A DNA stretch of 45,129 bases from MGBC114844 sp910585855. GTDB taxonomy: Bacteria; Bacillota; Clostridia; Lachnospirales; Lachnospiraceae. Below the pieces are notes generated by a model. That model did no database searches, had not been told where the DNA came from, and saw only the letters and a list, made by a program, of their open reading frames with translations. Both the position numbers and the translations under genes were made by a program. Shown piece by piece: positions 6,787-15,286 of this stretch. Each line of letters starts with the position of its first letter. The stretch's first letter is position 1. The stretch lies in contig CBFFYP010000029.1 of assembly GCA_965646165.1 (NCBI GenBank), forward strand, positions 1 to 45,129. The letters run 5' to 3'.

Positions 6787-8604
6787 ATGTGCGGTATCAT
6801 AGGATATAGTGGAAGATTAGAAGCAAGACAAGTATTGGTAAATGGATTGGAACAGTTAGAGTATAGAGGATATGACAGTGCTGGAATTGCACAGATGACA
6901 AAGCAGTCAGTAGAAGTGACCAAGGCGGTTGGAAATGTTGGTGCATTAAAAAGAAAATTAGAGAAAAAAGAAGACGTGATAAGCCGCTGCGGGATTGGGC
7001 ATACCAGATGGGCAACGCATGGAGGAGTGACAGAGGAAAATGCACATCCGCACCAGTTTGGAAAGGTAACATTGATTCATAACGGAATTATTGAAAATTA
7101 TAAAAAGATTCGTGAAGAGTACGGAAAAGAACAATTCTTTCATTCCCAGACGGATACAGAGATTGCAGCAATGCTGATTGATTTCTTTTATGATGGAAAT
7201 CCCGAGGAAGCGATTTGGAAAACAGTGGCACAACTGGAAGGATCGTATGCATTTTGTATTTTGTTTGAAGATATTCCAAATGTGGTATATTGTATTCGGC
7301 GTATCAGTCCTTTGGTAGCAGCTTATGCAGAGGAAGGGGCTTTTGTTGCATCGGATATTACGGCATTGATTGCTTATACACAGGATTATTTTGTTGTGCC
7401 GGAGGATACCATTTTGGTTTTGACAGATGAGAAAGCAGAGCTTCACGACAGAGAGGGAGAGATTGTAGAGCCGGATTTACTGCATGTAAAGTGGGATTTG
7501 ACTGCTGCACAGAAAAACGGCTATCCACATTATATGTTAAAGGAAATCCATGAACAGCCAGAGGCGCTTCATCAGACGATTGCACCTAGGATAAAAGCAG
7601 GGATTCCAGATTTTGAAGAGGATCAGATACCAGATTCGATATTTGAATCGGTGCAGCAGATAAAGATTGTTGCCTGTGGTACGGCAATGCATGCTGGGCT
7701 GATTGGGAAAGTATTGATTGAGAAACGGGTTCGGATACCGGCAGAGGTAGAAATTGCTTCAGAATTTCGCTATGCTTCCCCGATTATTGATCAGAATACT
7801 TTAGTAATTGTGATTTCTCAGTCAGGAGAAACGATTGATACTTTGGCAAGTCTGCGTCTGGCAAAGGAATTAGGTGCAGTTACACTTGGAATTGTCAATG
7901 TAAAGGGTTCTACGATTGCCAGAGAAAGTGATTATGTGCTTTATACACATGCCGGTCCGGAAATTGCGGTTGCCAGTACAAAGGCATATACCGTGCAGAT
8001 TGCAACACTTTGTTTGCTTACCATGCGGTTGGCTTTGGTAAAGAAAACCTTGGGGCGTGGAGAGATTAATAGAGATTTTGCCCTGTTAAAAGAAAGTATG
8101 GAGTGTGTCAAGCGTTCTCTTTTATTAGATCCGCAGATTCAGGAAATGACAGCATGTCTTACCGAAGCGAAAGATTTGTTTTTTATCGGGCGTGGGATTG
8201 ATTATGCGCTTTCTTGTGAAGGATCGATTAAATTAAAAGAGATTTCTTATATTCATTCGGAAGCGTATGCTGCCGGAGAGTTAAAACATGGAACGATCTC
8301 TTTGATTACGGAAGGTGTTCCGGTTATTGCGATTGCTACACAGGAAAGTGTCTTTTCGAAAATGATTTCTAATATTCGGGAGGTAAAGGCACGGGGGGCG
8401 TTAGTGATTTTAATTACAAAAGAGAGTATGCAGGTAGAAGAGAGTGTATTTGACTATCATTTTACTATACCTGAGATTGCGGATGACTATACGCCGATTC
8501 CGGCAGCAGTGATTTTGCAGTTAATTGCATATCATACCTCTGTCCGGCGTGGGTTAAATGTAGATCAGCCACGAAATTTAGCCAAGTCCGTTACGGTAGA
8601 GTAA
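6787..8604 (+). CDS. glmS: Glutamine--fructose-6-phosphate aminotransferase (isomerizing)
   Basis: Makes glucosamine-6-phosphate from fructose-6-phosphate and glutamine, the first step to UDP-GlcNAc and peptidoglycan. I start at 6787 so that Met-Cys-Gly-Ile-Ile-Gly places the glutaminase nucleophile Cys right after the initiator. An in-frame upstream Met at 6757 would bury it. The 605 residues comprise the class II glutaminase domain (TRWATHGG, HNGIIENY), two SIS sugar-isomerase domains (SQSGETIDT near the phosphate site), and the conserved C-terminal tail DQPRNLAKSVTVE. It is preceded by the glmS ribozyme and followed by an intrinsic terminator. Confidence 0.98.
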   Translation: MCGIIGYSGRLEARQVLVNGLEQLEYRGYDSAGIAQMTKQSVEVTKAVGNVGALKRKLEKKEDVISRCGIGHTRWATHGGVTEENAHPHQFGKVTLIHNGIIENYKKIREEYGKEQFFHSQTDTEIAAMLIDFFYDGNPEEAIWKTVAQLEGSYAFCILFEDIPNVVYCIRRISPLVAAYAEEGAFVASDITALIAYTQDYFVVPEDTILVLTDEKAELHDREGEIVEPDLLHVKWDLTAAQKNGYPHYMLKEIHEQPEALHQTIAPRIKAGIPDFEEDQIPDSIFESVQQIKIVACGTAMHAGLIGKVLIEKRVRIPAEVEIASEFRYASPIIDQNTLVIVISQSGETIDTLASLRLAKELGAVTLGIVNVKGSTIARESDYVLYTHAGPEIAVASTKAYTVQIATLCLLTMRLALVKKTLGRGEINRDFALLKESMECVKRSLLLDPQIQEMTACLTEAKDLFFIGRGIDYALSCEGSIKLKEISYIHSEAYAAGELKHGTISLITEGVPVIAIATQESVFSKMISNIREVKARGALVILITKESMQVEESVFDYHFTIPEIADDYTPIPAAVILQLIAYHTSVRRGLNVDQPRNLAKSVTVE

Positions 8605-8630
8605 CGATAATTTATCGGGAAATTTATTGC

Positions 8631-8670
8631 AGCGGGATTGCAGGGGATAAAGCAATCCCGCTTGTTTTTT
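8631..8670 (+). terminator. glmS intrinsic terminator
   Basis: AGCGGGATTGC (8631-8641) pairs perfectly with GCAATCCCGCT (8652-8662) and is followed by TGTTTTTT. Confidence 0.9.
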
Positions 8671-8689
8671 AAAAGAAAGGAGATTTTTT

Positions 8690-9262
8690 GTGAAAATAAT
8701 ATTAGCGAGTGCTTCTCCTAGAAGAAAAGAACTGCTGGAGCAGATGGGACTTTCATTTTCTTGTATGCTCAGTCAAAAGGAGGAGCAGATTAGTTCGGAT
8801 GCTCCCAATCAGGCGGTAATGGAATTGGCTTTTCAAAAGGCATGGGATATTTTTCAGCAGACAGAGGGAGAAGTTTTGGTGATTGGAGCAGATACTTTGG
8901 TAGTCTGTCAGGGACAAATACTTGGAAAGCCTAAATCAGAAAAAGAGGCATTTCAGATGCTGAGTCTGCTTCAGGGAGGAAGTCATTTGGTCTATACCGG
9001 AGTGGCACTGCTTTATCGCAATATAAAAAAAGAGCTGGTAAAAAAGATATTTGAGGAACATACCACGGTTCGAATGTATCCGATGACAGAGGCAGAGATA
9101 GATGCTTATATTGCTACAAAAGAACCGATGGACAAGGCAGGGGCTTATGCAATTCAGGGAAAAGGGGCGGTCTATATTCAAGGGATTGATGGAGAATACA
9201 ATACAGTAGTTGGACTTCCTATAGCTAGAGTGTATCAGGAACTTTTGCTTTGGGATTTATAA
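8690..9262 (+). CDS. maf: Maf family nucleoside triphosphate pyrophosphatase
   Basis: House-cleaning pyrophosphatase of the Maf/YhdE family that hydrolyses dTTP/UTP and modified pyrimidine nucleotides, and is linked to septum control in Bacillus. Full length at 190 residues. It opens with the signature SASPRRKELL, followed by IGADTLV, GKPKSEKEAF and the C-terminal YNTVVGLP block. It starts at a GTG with AAAGGAGA about 7 nt upstream. It is cut off from glmS by a terminator, and no clear separate promoter was found. Confidence 0.94.
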   Translation: MKIILASASPRRKELLEQMGLSFSCMLSQKEEQISSDAPNQAVMELAFQKAWDIFQQTEGEVLVIGADTLVVCQGQILGKPKSEKEAFQMLSLLQGGSHLVYTGVALLYRNIKKELVKKIFEEHTTVRMYPMTEAEIDAYIATKEPMDKAGAYAIQGKGAVYIQGIDGEYNTVVGLPIARVYQELLLWDL

Positions 9263-9295
9263 TCTATTGATCCATAAATAGTATTTTTTATGAGA

Positions 9296-9458
9296 GGGGG
9301 ATGCTGGAATGGAAAGAAATGTCTATTCCGAGCCCGCTTGCGCTTAGCATTTCCTCGTAGCGGATACATAAGGCACGAAAGTACCGTGCCTAAGTGCCGA
9401 TGGGAAATGATGACCCTGCATAGACCTTTCTTTCCATTCCAGCTGTTTCTACCAGCTT
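9296..9458 (+). repeat. Family B fold-back repeat (B2)
   Basis: Arms 9303-9325 and 9421-9443 are complementary over 23 nt with one T-C mismatch. The inner hairpin is GGCAC/GTGCC. It lies 33 nt after the maf stop codon, in sense orientation. Confidence 0.92.
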
Positions 9459-9485
9459 CAAAATTAATGGTATTGCTGCAATATA

Positions 9486-9502
9486 GTAACAATAGATGTT
9501 AC
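9486..9502. promoter_or_regulatory. Short inverted repeat upstream of the HAD gene pair
   Basis: GTAACA-N5-TGTTAC, overlapping a TATAGT box at 9482-9487. It could be an operator; no regulator is identified. Confidence 0.25.
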
Positions 9503-9525
9503 AATAAGTTTTTTGGAGGAAGAAT

Positions 9526-10326
9526 ATGGTAAAATTGATTGCAAGTGATTTGGATGGTACTTTGCTGCAAAATGGGGCGCAGATGCTGACAGAGGAAGCA
9601 AAACAAGTGATTGCTGCAGTACAGGAAACAGGGATTTTATTTGTGGCGGCAAGCGGAAGGCAGTATCCGAATCTTTGTCGGTTATTTGGAGAGTTAAGTA
9701 AGGATATGATATTTATCTGTGAAAATGGGGCTTATATTGTACAAAACGGGCGGGAATTGGATTCTGTTCCTATGGAGCGGGAAACCGGAATTGCTCTTAT
9801 GGAGGATATTTTAAATAAAAAAGACTGTGAGGTCTTGCTCTCTGGAAAGAATACCTCTTATTTGCAGCCAAAGACAGAGGAGTATGAGTACCGGATGCGT
9901 TCGGTTGTAAAAAATAATGTACAAGTGACAGAGGATATTCGAAAGGTAAAAGAGCCGTTTTTAAAAATTTCGGTCTATCAGGCAGATGGGATTGCTCTTT
10001 CTGAGGAGTATTTTAGAGAGCGGTGGGCACATCGGCTGCAGGCGGTCGTATCGGATCGGCTTTGGATGGATTTTACGGCTTTTGGTGTTAATAAGGGTGC
10101 GGCTTTAAAGAAGGTACAGCAGATATTTCAGGTTTCAAAAGAGGAAACTATGGTATTTGGTGATCACTATAATGATATTGAAATGTTTGCGCAGGCAGAG
10201 TATAGTTATGTAATGGAAAATGCAGTGGATGAGGTAAAAAAGTATGGAAATTATCGTACTTATTTGGTAGAGGATACATTAAAACAGTATTTGGAGGAGT
10301 GGAAAAACAGAGAGGAGAAATTATGA
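9526..10326 (+). CDS. Cof-type HAD-superfamily phosphatase (first of two)
   Basis: Cytoplasmic Mg-dependent phosphatase of the Cof/IIB subfamily, 266 residues, probably acting on sugar phosphates or similar small phosphoesters; the substrate is unknown. Motif I is DLDGTLLQ near the N-terminus with the nucleophile Asp, a Lys before the final motif is in NKGAALKK, and motif IV is FGDHYNDIEMF. The ATG follows GGAGG by about 8 nt. It overlaps the next gene by ATGA, and the two encode close paralogues, so this is a recent tandem duplication translated together. Confidence 0.93.
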   Translation: MVKLIASDLDGTLLQNGAQMLTEEAKQVIAAVQETGILFVAASGRQYPNLCRLFGELSKDMIFICENGAYIVQNGRELDSVPMERETGIALMEDILNKKDCEVLLSGKNTSYLQPKTEEYEYRMRSVVKNNVQVTEDIRKVKEPFLKISVYQADGIALSEEYFRERWAHRLQAVVSDRLWMDFTAFGVNKGAALKKVQQIFQVSKEETMVFGDHYNDIEMFAQAEYSYVMENAVDEVKKYGNYRTYLVEDTLKQYLEEWKNREEKL

Positions 10327-11144
10327 TAAAATTGATTGCATCGGATATTGACGGAACGCTTGTACCGGATGGTTCGGATAAAATTAACCCGGAAATTTTT
10401 TCTGTGATTTTAAAGTTAAAGGAGTATGGAGTACATTTTGCGGCGGCAAGCGGAAGACCTTGGAAAAGTATTGCCCGGCTGTTTGAGCCGATTCGGGATC
10501 AGATTTTTTATATTGCAGAGAATGGGGCTTATGTAGGGGCAAGGGGACGGGAGCTTTTTGTAACGCCTATGAATACAGAGGAAGTATATCAGATTGTACG
10601 GCAGGTTCGAGAGTTAAAGGACTGTGATATTATGGTTTCCGGCAGAGATGTTGTCTATGTGGAAAGTAAAAATCAGGTGCTTCTTCACTATCTGATCGAT
10701 GGCTATCACAATGATGTCGTGCAGACGGAAGATATTACTGCTTTTCGGGATGAAAACGGACAGGTTCCAGAGTTTATTAAGATTTCGATCTATCATCAGG
10801 GATACGATGCGATTCATGCTGCCGGAGATACGATGATTCCGCTTTGGGGGGAAAAGCTAAAAGTGGTTACTGCAGGGAAGGAATGGTTAGATATGATGCA
10901 GCCAGAAGTAAATAAGGGAGCTGCTTTGCAGGAACTGCAGGAAAGTCTGTTTATTACAAGGGCAGAAACCATGGTATTTGGAGATAATCTAAATGATATT
11001 GAAATGATTCGGCGGGCAGAGCATAGTTATGCGATTGGAAATGCCAGAGAGGAAGTAAAGCAGGCAGCCCGTTTTGTAGCGGATACCAATGTAAATGACG
11101 GAGTGCTTCAAGTATTAAAAGAGCTATTAAAAACATTTGAATAA
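10323..11144 (+). CDS. Cof-type HAD-superfamily phosphatase (second of two)
   Basis: Paralogue of the preceding gene with the same motif order: SDIDGTLVPDG, NKGAALQELQ and FGDNLNDIEM. I start at 10323 (MIKLIASDIDG), where the ATG overlaps the upstream TGA as ATGA and has AGAGGAGA upstream. An earlier in-frame Met at 10299 lies inside the first gene and would add residues not seen in the paralogue. 273 residues, full length for the family. Substrate unknown. Confidence 0.93.
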   Translation: MIKLIASDIDGTLVPDGSDKINPEIFSVILKLKEYGVHFAAASGRPWKSIARLFEPIRDQIFYIAENGAYVGARGRELFVTPMNTEEVYQIVRQVRELKDCDIMVSGRDVVYVESKNQVLLHYLIDGYHNDVVQTEDITAFRDENGQVPEFIKISIYHQGYDAIHAAGDTMIPLWGEKLKVVTAGKEWLDMMQPEVNKGAALQELQESLFITRAETMVFGDNLNDIEMIRRAEHSYAIGNAREEVKQAARFVADTNVNDGVLQVLKELLKTFE

Positions 11145-11163
11145 TTGAGAAAGAGGATAAAAG

Positions 11164-11427
11164 ATGGAAAACTACGAAAAAGAGTGTGCAGAAGTATTTT
11201 TAAAAGAACAATGCCGACTGCTGCCAGAACCAGCAGTTTCTACTTTAGAGGAAGCAATGGCATTTTTAGAGGACTGTTGTGCTGCTGTACTGGGGTCGGT
11301 AAAGGAGATACGGGCGTATTGGGAGGAAGAAGGAGTGGATTTAGAAGGACTTTCCGATGAGGAACTTTTAGAACAGCCAGAGGTTTTTTTGCTGCCTTCT
11401 GGAAAATATTTGGTAGTGGAGGCATAA
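11164..11427 (+). CDS. Small acidic protein of unknown function
   Basis: 87 residues, strongly acidic in the C-terminal half (WEEEGVDLEGLSDEELLEQ), with four cysteines including an adjacent Cys-Cys pair and a hydrophobic C-terminus (FLLPSGKYLVVEA). No signal peptide or membrane segment. It lies 19 nt after the second HAD gene with a purine-rich site upstream, in the same direction and apparently the same transcript, and is followed by a foldase gene. I do not recognise the family. Codon use matches its neighbours and the ribosome-binding site is fair, so I treat it as real. Confidence 0.65.
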   Translation: MENYEKECAEVFLKEQCRLLPEPAVSTLEEAMAFLEDCCAAVLGSVKEIRAYWEEEGVDLEGLSDEELLEQPEVFLLPSGKYLVVEA

Positions 11428-11489
11428 AATAGGAAAAAATTAGAAATACTGGAAAAGAATAGATAAAATAAAATGGAGAAAGAAATAGT

Positions 11490-12530
11490 ATGAAATTGGG
11501 GAAACGAATATTTGGGATACTGTTGCTGATATGTTTGGGAGGAGTAATAACGGGATGTGGAAAGGGAAAAGTCCGTATGGCTTCTGCTGAAATTATATTT
11601 ACCGGGACTTTATCGGAGAATGAGGTTTTTCGAGTAGAAGAAGAAGTCTGTACATTGGCACAGGCAAAATTGTTTTTGGTAAATGAAAAAAATCAGTATG
11701 AGGGATCATTTGGAGCAGAATTGTGGAAACAGGAGTTAGATGGACAGACTTTTGAGGACTATGTTCGAAGTATGGCACAAGATCAGCTGGCTCAGATAAA
11801 AGCGATGGTGCTTTTGGCAAAACAAGAACAGGTCGTTTTGGAAGAGAGTGAAAAAGAAGGGATTGAAAAGGCAGCAGAAGTTTATTTTTCTTCTTTAACA
11901 GCAGAGGAAATCGAAATTTTACAGATAACACAAGAGGAAATTCAGCAGTTTTACGAGGATTACTGCTTGGCAGATAAAATCTATCAAAAATTAACTTCTC
12001 AGGTAGAGCAGGAAATCAGTGATTCAGAAGCAAGAGTAATTGTGGTACAGCATATTTTTTTTGAAATAGATCCAGAAGACAGCGAAGAGGAAAAACAAAA
12101 TCTTAGGGAACAGCTTTTAAAATTAAAGCAGCAGGCAGAAGAAGGAGGAAGCTTTTCTTCTCTTGCGGTGGAGTATAGTGAAGATCCGACGATAGAGTAT
12201 TCTTTTGGAAGAGGAGAGATGGAAGCGTCGTTTGAAGAGGCGGCGTTTGCACTTTCAGTTGGAGAGATCAGTGATGTGGTAGAAACCAGTTCCGGTTATC
12301 ATTTAATCTATTGTGTCAATGACTATGATGTAGAAAAAACAACCAATAATAAGGTAACAATTATGGAAAAACGAAGACAGGCAGCATTTGATCAAGTTTA
12401 TCAAGAATTTGCCGCTGGGCTGATTTCCGAGATGAACGAGAAGGCATGGAATAAGATTCGGTTTGATGAATTGACATCAGTAAAAACCAAATCGTTATTT
12501 TCCGTTTATTTAGAATACAAAGACAAATAA
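11490..12530 (+). CDS. prsA: PrsA-like peptidyl-prolyl cis-trans isomerase lipoprotein
   Basis: Extracellular membrane-anchored foldase that would help exported proteins fold. 346 residues: a lipoprotein signal peptide with lipobox ITGC near residue 24, an N-terminal SurA/PrsA-like helical region, and a parvulin rotamase domain at about 178-275. Recognisable parvulin features are VQHIFFEID, FSSLAVEYSEDP, GRGEMEASFEEAAF and GEISDVVETSSGYHLI. A C-terminal helical segment completes the chaperone lobe. The start has GGAGAAAG upstream. It probably shares a transcript with the preceding small gene. PrsA rather than another SurA-like lipoprotein is inferred from order and anchor. Confidence 0.88.
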   Translation: MKLGKRIFGILLLICLGGVITGCGKGKVRMASAEIIFTGTLSENEVFRVEEEVCTLAQAKLFLVNEKNQYEGSFGAELWKQELDGQTFEDYVRSMAQDQLAQIKAMVLLAKQEQVVLEESEKEGIEKAAEVYFSSLTAEEIEILQITQEEIQQFYEDYCLADKIYQKLTSQVEQEISDSEARVIVVQHIFFEIDPEDSEEEKQNLREQLLKLKQQAEEGGSFSSLAVEYSEDPTIEYSFGRGEMEASFEEAAFALSVGEISDVVETSSGYHLIYCVNDYDVEKTTNNKVTIMEKRRQAAFDQVYQEFAAGLISEMNEKAWNKIRFDELTSVKTKSLFSVYLEYKDK

Positions 12531-12587
12531 GTATATAAAACAAAAAAATATAGACAAAACACAAACGAATAGAAAGGAGCAAAAAAG

Positions 12588-13424
12588 ATGCTGCGAATTG
12601 GATGTCATTTATCAATTGCAAACGGTTATATGAGCATTGCAAAGGAAACAATTTCAATAGGAGGAAATACATTTCAGTTTTTCTCTAGAAATCCGAGAGG
12701 AACAAAGATTCGGGATGTAGATGAAACAGATATCAAACAGTTTCAAGATTATGCAAAAGAGCATGAAATTTCTATTATTTTAGCACACGCACCTTATACA
12801 TTAAATGCAGCAGCTAAAGATGAGAGCCTTCGAAAACTTGCAGTAGAAACAATAACAGAGGATTTAAGAAGAATGGAATATCTTCCCGGAAATCTTTATA
12901 ACTTTCATCCGGGCAGTCATGTCAAGCAGGGAGCAGAAAAGGGAATTGCATATATTGCCGAAATGCTGAATCAGGTACTAAAACCAGAACAGACAACAAC
13001 AGTTTTATTAGAAACCATGGCAGGAAAAGGAACAGAGATTGGCAGAAATTTTGAAGAATTAAAGCAGATTATTGATCAGGTAGAACAAAAGGATAAAATA
13101 GGAGTTTGTATGGATACCTGCCATATTTGGGACGGGGGGTATGATATAAAAGAACATTTGGATGAAGTGTTAGAAGAATTTGATCAGATTATCGGTTTGG
13201 AGAGGTTAAAAGCAGTTCATTTAAATGACAGTATGAACGGACTGGGAAGTCATAAAGACAGACATGCAAAAATTGGAGAAGGAGAGATTGGAGAGGCAGC
13301 TTTAGTGGCAGTGATCAATCATCCAAAGCTGTATCAACTGCCATTTTATTTGGAAACACCAAATGAATTAGAAGGGTATGCAAAAGAAATTGCACTGCTA
13401 AAAGCACAGTATTTAAGAAATTGA
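12588..13424 (+). CDS. nfo: Deoxyribonuclease IV (AP endonuclease)
   Basis: Zn-dependent class II AP endonuclease that cuts 5' of abasic sites in base-excision repair. 278 residues, full length. Conserved metal-site segments are present: IGCHLSIANGY at the N-terminus, GNTFQFFSRNPRG, NFHPGSH, LLETMAGKGTEIG, CMDTCHIWDGGYD and HLNDSMNGLGSHKDRHAKIG. AAAGGAG lies about 9 nt before the ATG. A family B element begins roughly a dozen bases after the stop codon. Confidence 0.97.
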   Translation: MLRIGCHLSIANGYMSIAKETISIGGNTFQFFSRNPRGTKIRDVDETDIKQFQDYAKEHEISIILAHAPYTLNAAAKDESLRKLAVETITEDLRRMEYLPGNLYNFHPGSHVKQGAEKGIAYIAEMLNQVLKPEQTTTVLLETMAGKGTEIGRNFEELKQIIDQVEQKDKIGVCMDTCHIWDGGYDIKEHLDEVLEEFDQIIGLERLKAVHLNDSMNGLGSHKDRHAKIGEGEIGEAALVAVINHPKLYQLPFYLETPNELEGYAKEIALLKAQYLRN

Positions 13425-13435
13425 GGGGGAGGAGG

Positions 13436-13605
13436 GGAGGACGCAAAAATCCGAAGGAAGGTCTGTTCCGGGCCCGCTCTCGCTTAGCATTTCCTCGTAG
13501 CGGACACTAAGACGCTAAAACACAGCGTCTAAGTGCCGACGGGAAATGATGACCCTGCACAGACCTTCCTTCGGATTTTGGCTGTGTATCCCTGCCGGAA
13601 AGTAA
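13436..13605 (+). repeat. Family B fold-back repeat (B3), left member of an inverted pair
   Basis: Arms 13443-13465 and 13560-13582 pair over 23 nt with one A-G mismatch. The inner hairpin is GACGC/GCGTC. Where other copies have A and T at the arm tips, this copy has G and C, changed together. It follows nfo in sense orientation and faces B4. The 200 nt between the pair shows no gene. Confidence 0.92.
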
Positions 13606-13799
13606 AAATATTATGCATAGAGGATACTTTGCTTGTATTTATATTGGGTATTATAGCAAGTATTTATCTTTTCTTTTATTTTTGTATAATATTTCGTAAG
13701 TGCTGTAAGAAATTGTTGAAAAATAGCTTATATTACTTGTCTTTTTCTTTGATAGCACTGTTCAAAAATTAGTTATATAGCCTAAATCTTTGTAGCAAT

Positions 13800-13973
13800 A
13801 TTACCTTCCGGCTGGTAGTCACAGCTGAAATTGCAAGGTAGGTCTATGCAGGGTCATCATTTCCCGTCGGCACTTAGGCACGGTACTTTCGTGCCTTATG
13901 TGTCCGCTACGAGGAAATGCTAAGCGAAAGCGGGCCCGGAATAGACCTACCTTGCAATTTCAGCGTCCCCCTT
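13800..13973 (-). repeat. Family B fold-back repeat (B4), right member of an inverted pair
   Basis: Arms 13824-13846 and 13942-13964 are perfectly complementary over 23 nt, with an arm centre (AAATTGCAAGGTA) unlike any other copy. The inner hairpin is GGCAC/GTGCC. On the minus strand it reads GGGGGACGC TGA, and that TGA is the stop codon of the aminopeptidase gene. Confidence 0.93.
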
Positions 13974-15252
13974 CTTCTTCGAAAAATGATTTTGCTAGTT
14001 TGCAGAGATGGATCTGGTCGTTTGCTCCCATAGTTTCTCGGGAGGAGTGCATTGCCAGAATCGGTGCGCCCAGATCAACGGTTTTCATTGGAAGGAAACT
14101 AGAGGTAATTGTACCAAGGGTAGAACCGCCGGGAATATCAGAACGGTTTGCAAATTTTTTATAGGGAATCTGATGTTTTTGGCAAAGCTGTTCGATGATG
14201 GAAACCGCTTCACAGTCAGTTGCATAACGCTGATTGCCGGACAGTTTAATAGCAACTCCTTCATTTAAGTAAATTTGATTGGTAATATCACATTTTTCCG
14301 GGTGGTTTGGATGAATGGCATGTGCTACGTCAATAGAAAGCATCATTCCTCCGGCTATAGCGGTTAAATAATCTTCTCGGTTTTGAGAGAGAGCGGTATA
14401 GAGATGCTCTAATACCATAGGAAGAATATTTGAATCGCCGCCTTGTTTGGTATGGCTGCCGATTTCTTCATTGTCAAAAAGGGCAATGACATTGATGCCG
14501 TCTGTTCGTTTTCCATGGATTAATCCGTTTAGGCAGGCTTGTACACTGCTGATATTGTCCAGACGTGGGGAACTGATCAGATCTTCGTTTAGACCGATTT
14601 GTTCGCTGCTGTCTTTGTTGTAAAGGTTGATTTCATAGTCCATAATGTCTGAAACGTTCACTTGCAGTTCTTTGGAAAGGGCGGTAAGAAACCAGTTTTT
14701 TTCGGAGGATGTATTGACTCCGCAGAATGGAAGCATATCTACCTGACGGTTTAGTTCCATTCCTTCATTGACCTTTCGATTCATATGAATGGCAAGATTT
14801 GGGATGATAAAACAGGGTTTTTGAAAATCAATTAGTTTGATTATTGGATGAAAAACGTCTGTTCCTTTGATGGCAACACGTCCGGCAGCAGAAAGAGGAC
14901 GATCCAGCCAAGTACTTAAGATTGGACCGCCATAGACTTCTACATTTAAACTTTGATAGTGCCCTTTTTTCTCTGGAAGGGATTTTAGTTTTAAACAGGG
15001 CCAGTCGGTATGAGCGGCTTCTACACGCAGCATATCTCCTGCCTGATAGTGTTCTCCGATGCGAAAAGCAATTAAAGTAGAATCATAGGGGCGGATAAAA
15101 TATCCGTTCCCTTTGGAAAGATGCCATTTTTCATTTAGTTTTTGTTCTTGATAGCCGGCTTTTTTTAGCTGATTTGCTCCTTCTGCTACGGCATGAAATG
15201 GAGAAACTGATTTTTGCAGCATAGAAAAAAACTCTTTGATTTCTTGTTCCAT
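13960..15252 (-). CDS. apeB: M18 family aminopeptidase
   Basis: Zn-dependent exopeptidase that removes N-terminal acidic or neutral residues from peptides, in the cytoplasm. 430 residues, full length. Metal-site segments include AAHTDWPCLKLK, DNEEIGSHTKQGG, SIDVAHAIHPNH and the C-terminal MHSSRETMGA. AAAGGA precedes the ATG. The last codons (Gly-Gly-Arg-stop) fall within the start of family B element B4, so the repeat supplies the stop codon; upstream of it the protein is complete through the final metal ligand region. It lies 34 nt after a DUF5721 gene, probably in one operon. Confidence 0.94.
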   Translation of the reverse strand: MEQEIKEFFSMLQKSVSPFHAVAEGANQLKKAGYQEQKLNEKWHLSKGNGYFIRPYDSTLIAFRIGEHYQAGDMLRVEAAHTDWPCLKLKSLPEKKGHYQSLNVEVYGGPILSTWLDRPLSAAGRVAIKGTDVFHPIIKLIDFQKPCFIIPNLAIHMNRKVNEGMELNRQVDMLPFCGVNTSSEKNWFLTALSKELQVNVSDIMDYEINLYNKDSSEQIGLNEDLISSPRLDNISSVQACLNGLIHGKRTDGINVIALFDNEEIGSHTKQGGDSNILPMVLEHLYTALSQNREDYLTAIAGGMMLSIDVAHAIHPNHPEKCDITNQIYLNEGVAIKLSGNQRYATDCEAVSIIEQLCQKHQIPYKKFANRSDIPGGSTLGTITSSFLPMKTVDLGAPILAMHSSRETMGANDQIHLCKLAKSFFEEEGGR

Positions 15253-15286
15253 TATAAAGTCCTTTCTTTTAGTTTATGGGAATTTT

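Noticed and set aside
13600..13800. Short membrane-like frame between B3 and B4
   Set aside because: It begins inside the B3 repeat, has no start signal and low-complexity AT-driven composition.
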